From assembly GCA_007133715.1 (NCBI GenBank), contig SLMF01000196.1, positions 1 through 7,247 on the forward strand: DNA of 7,247 nt. The letters run 5' to 3'. Below the pieces are notes generated by a model. That model was not told the origin of the DNA. It made no database searches and saw only the letters and a list, made by a program, of their open reading frames with translations. Of this stretch, positions 5,368-7,247 are shown one piece after another. How positions within the stretch are numbered: the stretch's first letter is position 1; each line of letters begins with the position of its first letter. This DNA is from Planctomycetaceae bacterium. Lineage in GTDB: Bacteria > Planctomycetota > Planctomycetia > Pirellulales > Pirellulaceae. A program made the position numbers and the translations under genes.

Positions 5368-6177
5368 TCATTCCAGATCAAGCCCGACATAGCTGGGCGA
5401 TTCCGACGATCGGCCCGCTTCGTACGCAGAGATCCGCTCCAGAATCTGGGCCTCGGCCTCCGGATCATCCAAACGGATTTCGTCCAAAATGTAGTCGTCC
5501 GCATTGACCAACCGGGCATCCACCTCGATCCGCGCCTCCAAATCGGTCAACAACTCGCGGGTCCGCGACAACTGGCTGTCGTCGATCCGCAACTCGCTGG
5601 CCGTCTTCGCCACCTCGACCATCTTCAGCCGAGCTTCCAGGTTCTCGACCTGGACCTCCAACTGCCGTTTAGCCGCGATCATCGCCTGCAACTTGTCCTG
5701 AGCCGCCCTCAGGCCACGCTGACGCGCTTGCAGGATCTTCTCCAGGTTCGCCACCGTGGCCTCGCGGGTCTGATACCGCTCGAAACGATTCGTCAAGTCC
5801 GTTTCCACTTGCCGCGCCGTGTAGCTACGGCCGGAGTAAACAAAGTTACTGTCGCCCCGAGACAAGTCGTCCCGCAACCGCTGGATGTCCCGCCACGTGT
5901 CCGCCAGATCCTCCTGGCTGGTGCTGATCTGCTCCTCGATTCGCCGCAATTCCAGCTCCTCGCGAGCGATGTCCCGCTTGTGACGCCCGATCTCGGGCTC
6001 CAGCGAGGCGATCATCTTCCGCGCTCGCTCCAGCTCGAATTTGACCGGCACGCTCTCCCGCACCGACCGGCTCATCCAACCCGCCGTGGTCGCCAAGTAA
6101 CTGAACGCGTCCCGGCCAAAAAACAGGGTGGCCATCAGCAACAAACTCCCGCCTACCAACATGCCTCGCTTGAACAT
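5368..6177 (-). CDS. Membrane-anchored coiled-coil protein of unknown function
   Basis: I do not recognise a named family. The 269-residue product has one hydrophobic helix near the N-terminus (about 5-20), preceded by Lys and Arg. A long, highly charged helical region (about 45-215) follows, rich in Glu, Arg, Gln and Leu with heptad-like spacing, interrupted near the middle by a short segment (GDSNFVYSGRSYTARQVETD). The C-terminus is acidic (DEIRLDDPEAEAQ). This suggests an anchored coiled-coil rod that oligomerises or tethers envelope components; its side of the membrane is not certain. The frame is open for another 204 codons upstream, but the ATG at 6177 has GGGGAGGAA about 7 nt before it, and the upstream part runs antisense to the DUF1559 gene. 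The overall look recalls PspA/IM30 proteins, but the N-terminal anchor argues against that name. It is co-directional with the FHA operon, 154 nt away. Confidence 0.85.
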   Translation of the reverse strand: MFKRGMLVGGSLLLMATLFFGRDAFSYLATTAGWMSRSVRESVPVKFELERARKMIASLEPEIGRHKRDIAREELELRRIEEQISTSQEDLADTWRDIQRLRDDLSRGDSNFVYSGRSYTARQVETDLTNRFERYQTREATVANLEKILQARQRGLRAAQDKLQAMIAAKRQLEVQVENLEARLKMVEVAKTASELRIDDSQLSRTRELLTDLEARIEVDARLVNADDYILDEIRLDDPEAEAQILERISAYEAGRSSESPSYVGLDLE

Positions 6178-6441
6178 CTCTCGTTCCTCCCCGAATTCAA
6201 ATGCCTTTTCCGATCTCTGATGACACCCGCCACCCCTCGCTCGGGGGTACTGCGTGCCTGACTGAACCTTCGACCTCATCCCGTTATTCGCTCTGGCGGG
6301 CCACTTCTTGAATGAACGAGCCAGAAATTTCGAAAATCTCCCCCTCTCCGCCGCTTGACGCCCTTTCGCCGCCCCTCTAAGCTGCTCAGTATTACGCACG
6401 ACAAACCCGTAACACTTGCCTTCGTCCGTCGGAGCCCTCCC
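6178..6441. promoter_or_regulatory. Divergent intergenic region between coiled-coil gene and DUF1559 gene
   Basis: This 264-nt region separates two divergently transcribed genes and must hold both promoters. It contains the minus-strand ribosome binding site (6185-6192), a short hairpin (ACCCC / GGGGT, 6232-6248) that would lie in the coiled-coil gene's leader, and a plus-strand promoter candidate at 6355-6383. For the minus strand I found only weak hexamers (such as TTCAAG, 18 nt, AATAAC), too poor to call. No small gene is convincing here. Confidence 0.6.
6355..6383 (+). promoter_or_regulatory. Candidate sigma-70-type promoter of the DUF1559 gene
   Basis: TTGACG (6355-6360) matches the -35 consensus at five of six bases and is followed after exactly 17 nt by TAAGCT (6378-6383), which matches the -10 at three of six. 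Transcription would start near 6390, giving a leader of about 50 nt. The spacing and the -35 are good; the -10 is weak. Confidence 0.45.
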
Positions 6442-7247
6442 ATGACCGCTCGAACTCGTGACCGCGCCTTTACCCTGGTCGAACTGCTGGTGGTGATCGC
6501 GATCATCGGAATCCTGCTGGCCCTGCTGCTGCCGGCCATCCAGGCGGCTCGCGAGGCGGCTCGCCGCATGAATTGCTCCAACAACCTGAAACAAATCACA
6601 CTGGCCCTGCACAACTTCCACAACAGCCACGAGCGCTTTCCGATCGGTGCGCCGGTCAGAACCTGCCCCGGCTACGAAGAGATCTCCGGCTGGCAGTATC
6701 GCTGGGGCCCGCTGGCCATGATTACCCCCTACATGGAGCAGTTCAGCGTATACGATGCCTTGAATCTGGAGGTCCCTCTGTACGGCCATACGGGGTCATC
6801 GTTTGGAGGGGGCTTCGGAGTCCATCCCGATAACCAGGGCCCGGTCAGTCAGGAGATCGCCTTTTTCTACTGTCCCAGCGATCGGGGGCAGAAGATTGAA
6901 CCGGAATTCGGGGCGACCAATTACATGGCGTGCTGGGGGCGCGGCGCGCCGACCGCCACCGGCACTGCGGTTCAGGACACCGACGGGCTGTTCACACGAC
7001 AACAGGCCCTGCGCTTTGCCGACATCCTGGATGGCACCAGCAACACGGCGGCGTTTTCCGAAAGTCTCCTCCCGGCGGATGGCTTCTACAGCGATACCCC
7101 CTCGCTGAACCTGCCCACGTATACCCTGACGGCGGAGAATAAGGATGTGGTCATGGTGAGTGCCTCCAGCCGGGCCGACCCGTTTTTGAGCGAGGAGTTT
7201 TGCACGCAGTTTGGCGAGTCGGTGGCGCGGGATACGTTGCGGGGGCG
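6442..7247 (+). CDS. DUF1559 domain protein with prepilin-type N-terminus, partial (C-terminus beyond right edge)
   Basis: The 268 codons present match the DUF1559 proteins that are greatly expanded in planctomycetes. They are exported through a type IV pilin-like pathway, and their function is largely unknown. Residues 8-38 carry the prepilin cleavage/methylation motif AFTLVELLVVIAIIG, with Glu14 at position +5 of the mature protein, then ALLLPAIQAAREAARR. Typical family blocks follow: CSNNLKQITLALHNFHN, an MITPYMEQF segment, CPSD at 144-147, TNYMACWG, and DILDGTSN at 194-201. The residue before the cleavage site is Ala rather than the usual Gly, which some prepilin peptidases accept. The closing motif common in the family (a display-like segment with FADGSV) is not reached, so the C-terminus is missing. 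The ATG at 6442 has GGAG 7 nt upstream. It is transcribed away from the signalling operon and probably unrelated to it. Confidence 0.95.
   Translation, partial: MTARTRDRAFTLVELLVVIAIIGILLALLLPAIQAAREAARRMNCSNNLKQITLALHNFHNSHERFPIGAPVRTCPGYEEISGWQYRWGPLAMITPYMEQFSVYDALNLEVPLYGHTGSSFGGGFGVHPDNQGPVSQEIAFFYCPSDRGQKIEPEFGATNYMACWGRGAPTATGTAVQDTDGLFTRQQALRFADILDGTSNTAAFSESLLPADGFYSDTPSLNLPTYTLTAENKDVVMVSASSRADPFLSEEFCTQFGESVARDTLRG

Noticed and set aside
5368..6177. PspA/IM30 membrane-stress protein
   Set aside because: The charged helical rod is similar in kind, but the N-terminal membrane helix and the lack of a recognisable PspA motif make the name unsafe.
5293..6261. Open frame of 322 codons on the plus strand opposite the coiled-coil gene
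   Set aside because: Coiled-coil genes rich in Glu, Arg and Leu codons commonly leave an open antisense frame; the minus-strand gene has the better ribosome binding site and protein logic.
6178..6789. N-terminal extension of the coiled-coil frame by 204 residues
   Set aside because: It would run antisense through the start of the DUF1559 gene and has no domain; the internal ATG at 6177 has a strong ribosome binding site followed by a membrane helix.

Overview
The window looks like a piece of a GC-rich chromosome from the phylum Planctomycetota, most plausibly a Pirellulales-type bacterium. The case rests on gene content: a DUF1559 pseudopilin-like protein, an ECF sigma factor beside a membrane-bound Hanks-type kinase, and a tandem FHA-like protein. 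No rRNA, tRNA, CRISPR array, insertion sequence or phage gene was seen. The assignment is inferred from protein families; no search was run.

Layout from left to right. Minus strand: queA, cut by the left edge (<1-771, TTG start behind a strong ribosome binding site); a 125-nt gap with a stem-loop and a possible queA promoter; an ECF sigma factor (897-1604); a signal-peptide/two-helix membrane protein carrying 21 Ser-Asp-X repeats (1623-2546); a Ser/Thr protein kinase with about eight membrane segments (2537-4534); an FHA-like protein (4524-5213); a 154-nt gap with a possible promoter and an inverted repeat; and a membrane-anchored coiled-coil protein (5368-6177). A 264-nt divergent region follows. 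Plus strand: a DUF1559 protein with a prepilin-type N-terminus (6442 to beyond the right edge).

The centre (5213 to 897) reads as one operon in the order FHA-like protein, kinase, Ser-Asp repeat membrane protein, sigma factor. The first two junctions are stop/start overlaps of 11 and 10 nt (4524-4534 and 2537-2546), and the third gap is 18 nt. A reasonable model is an envelope-to-transcription signalling unit. The repeat protein would sense or contact something outside the membrane, the polytopic kinase would relay the signal, the FHA-like protein would act as adaptor, and the sigma factor would be the output. No recognisable anti-sigma gene is present, so control by the kinase or by the repeat protein is the natural hypothesis. 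ECF sigma factors linked to Ser/Thr kinases are known in planctomycetes, so the general theme is not new. The possibly new parts are the Ser-Asp stalk protein, the kinase's membrane domain, and FHA folds that lack the usual phosphothreonine-binding residues.
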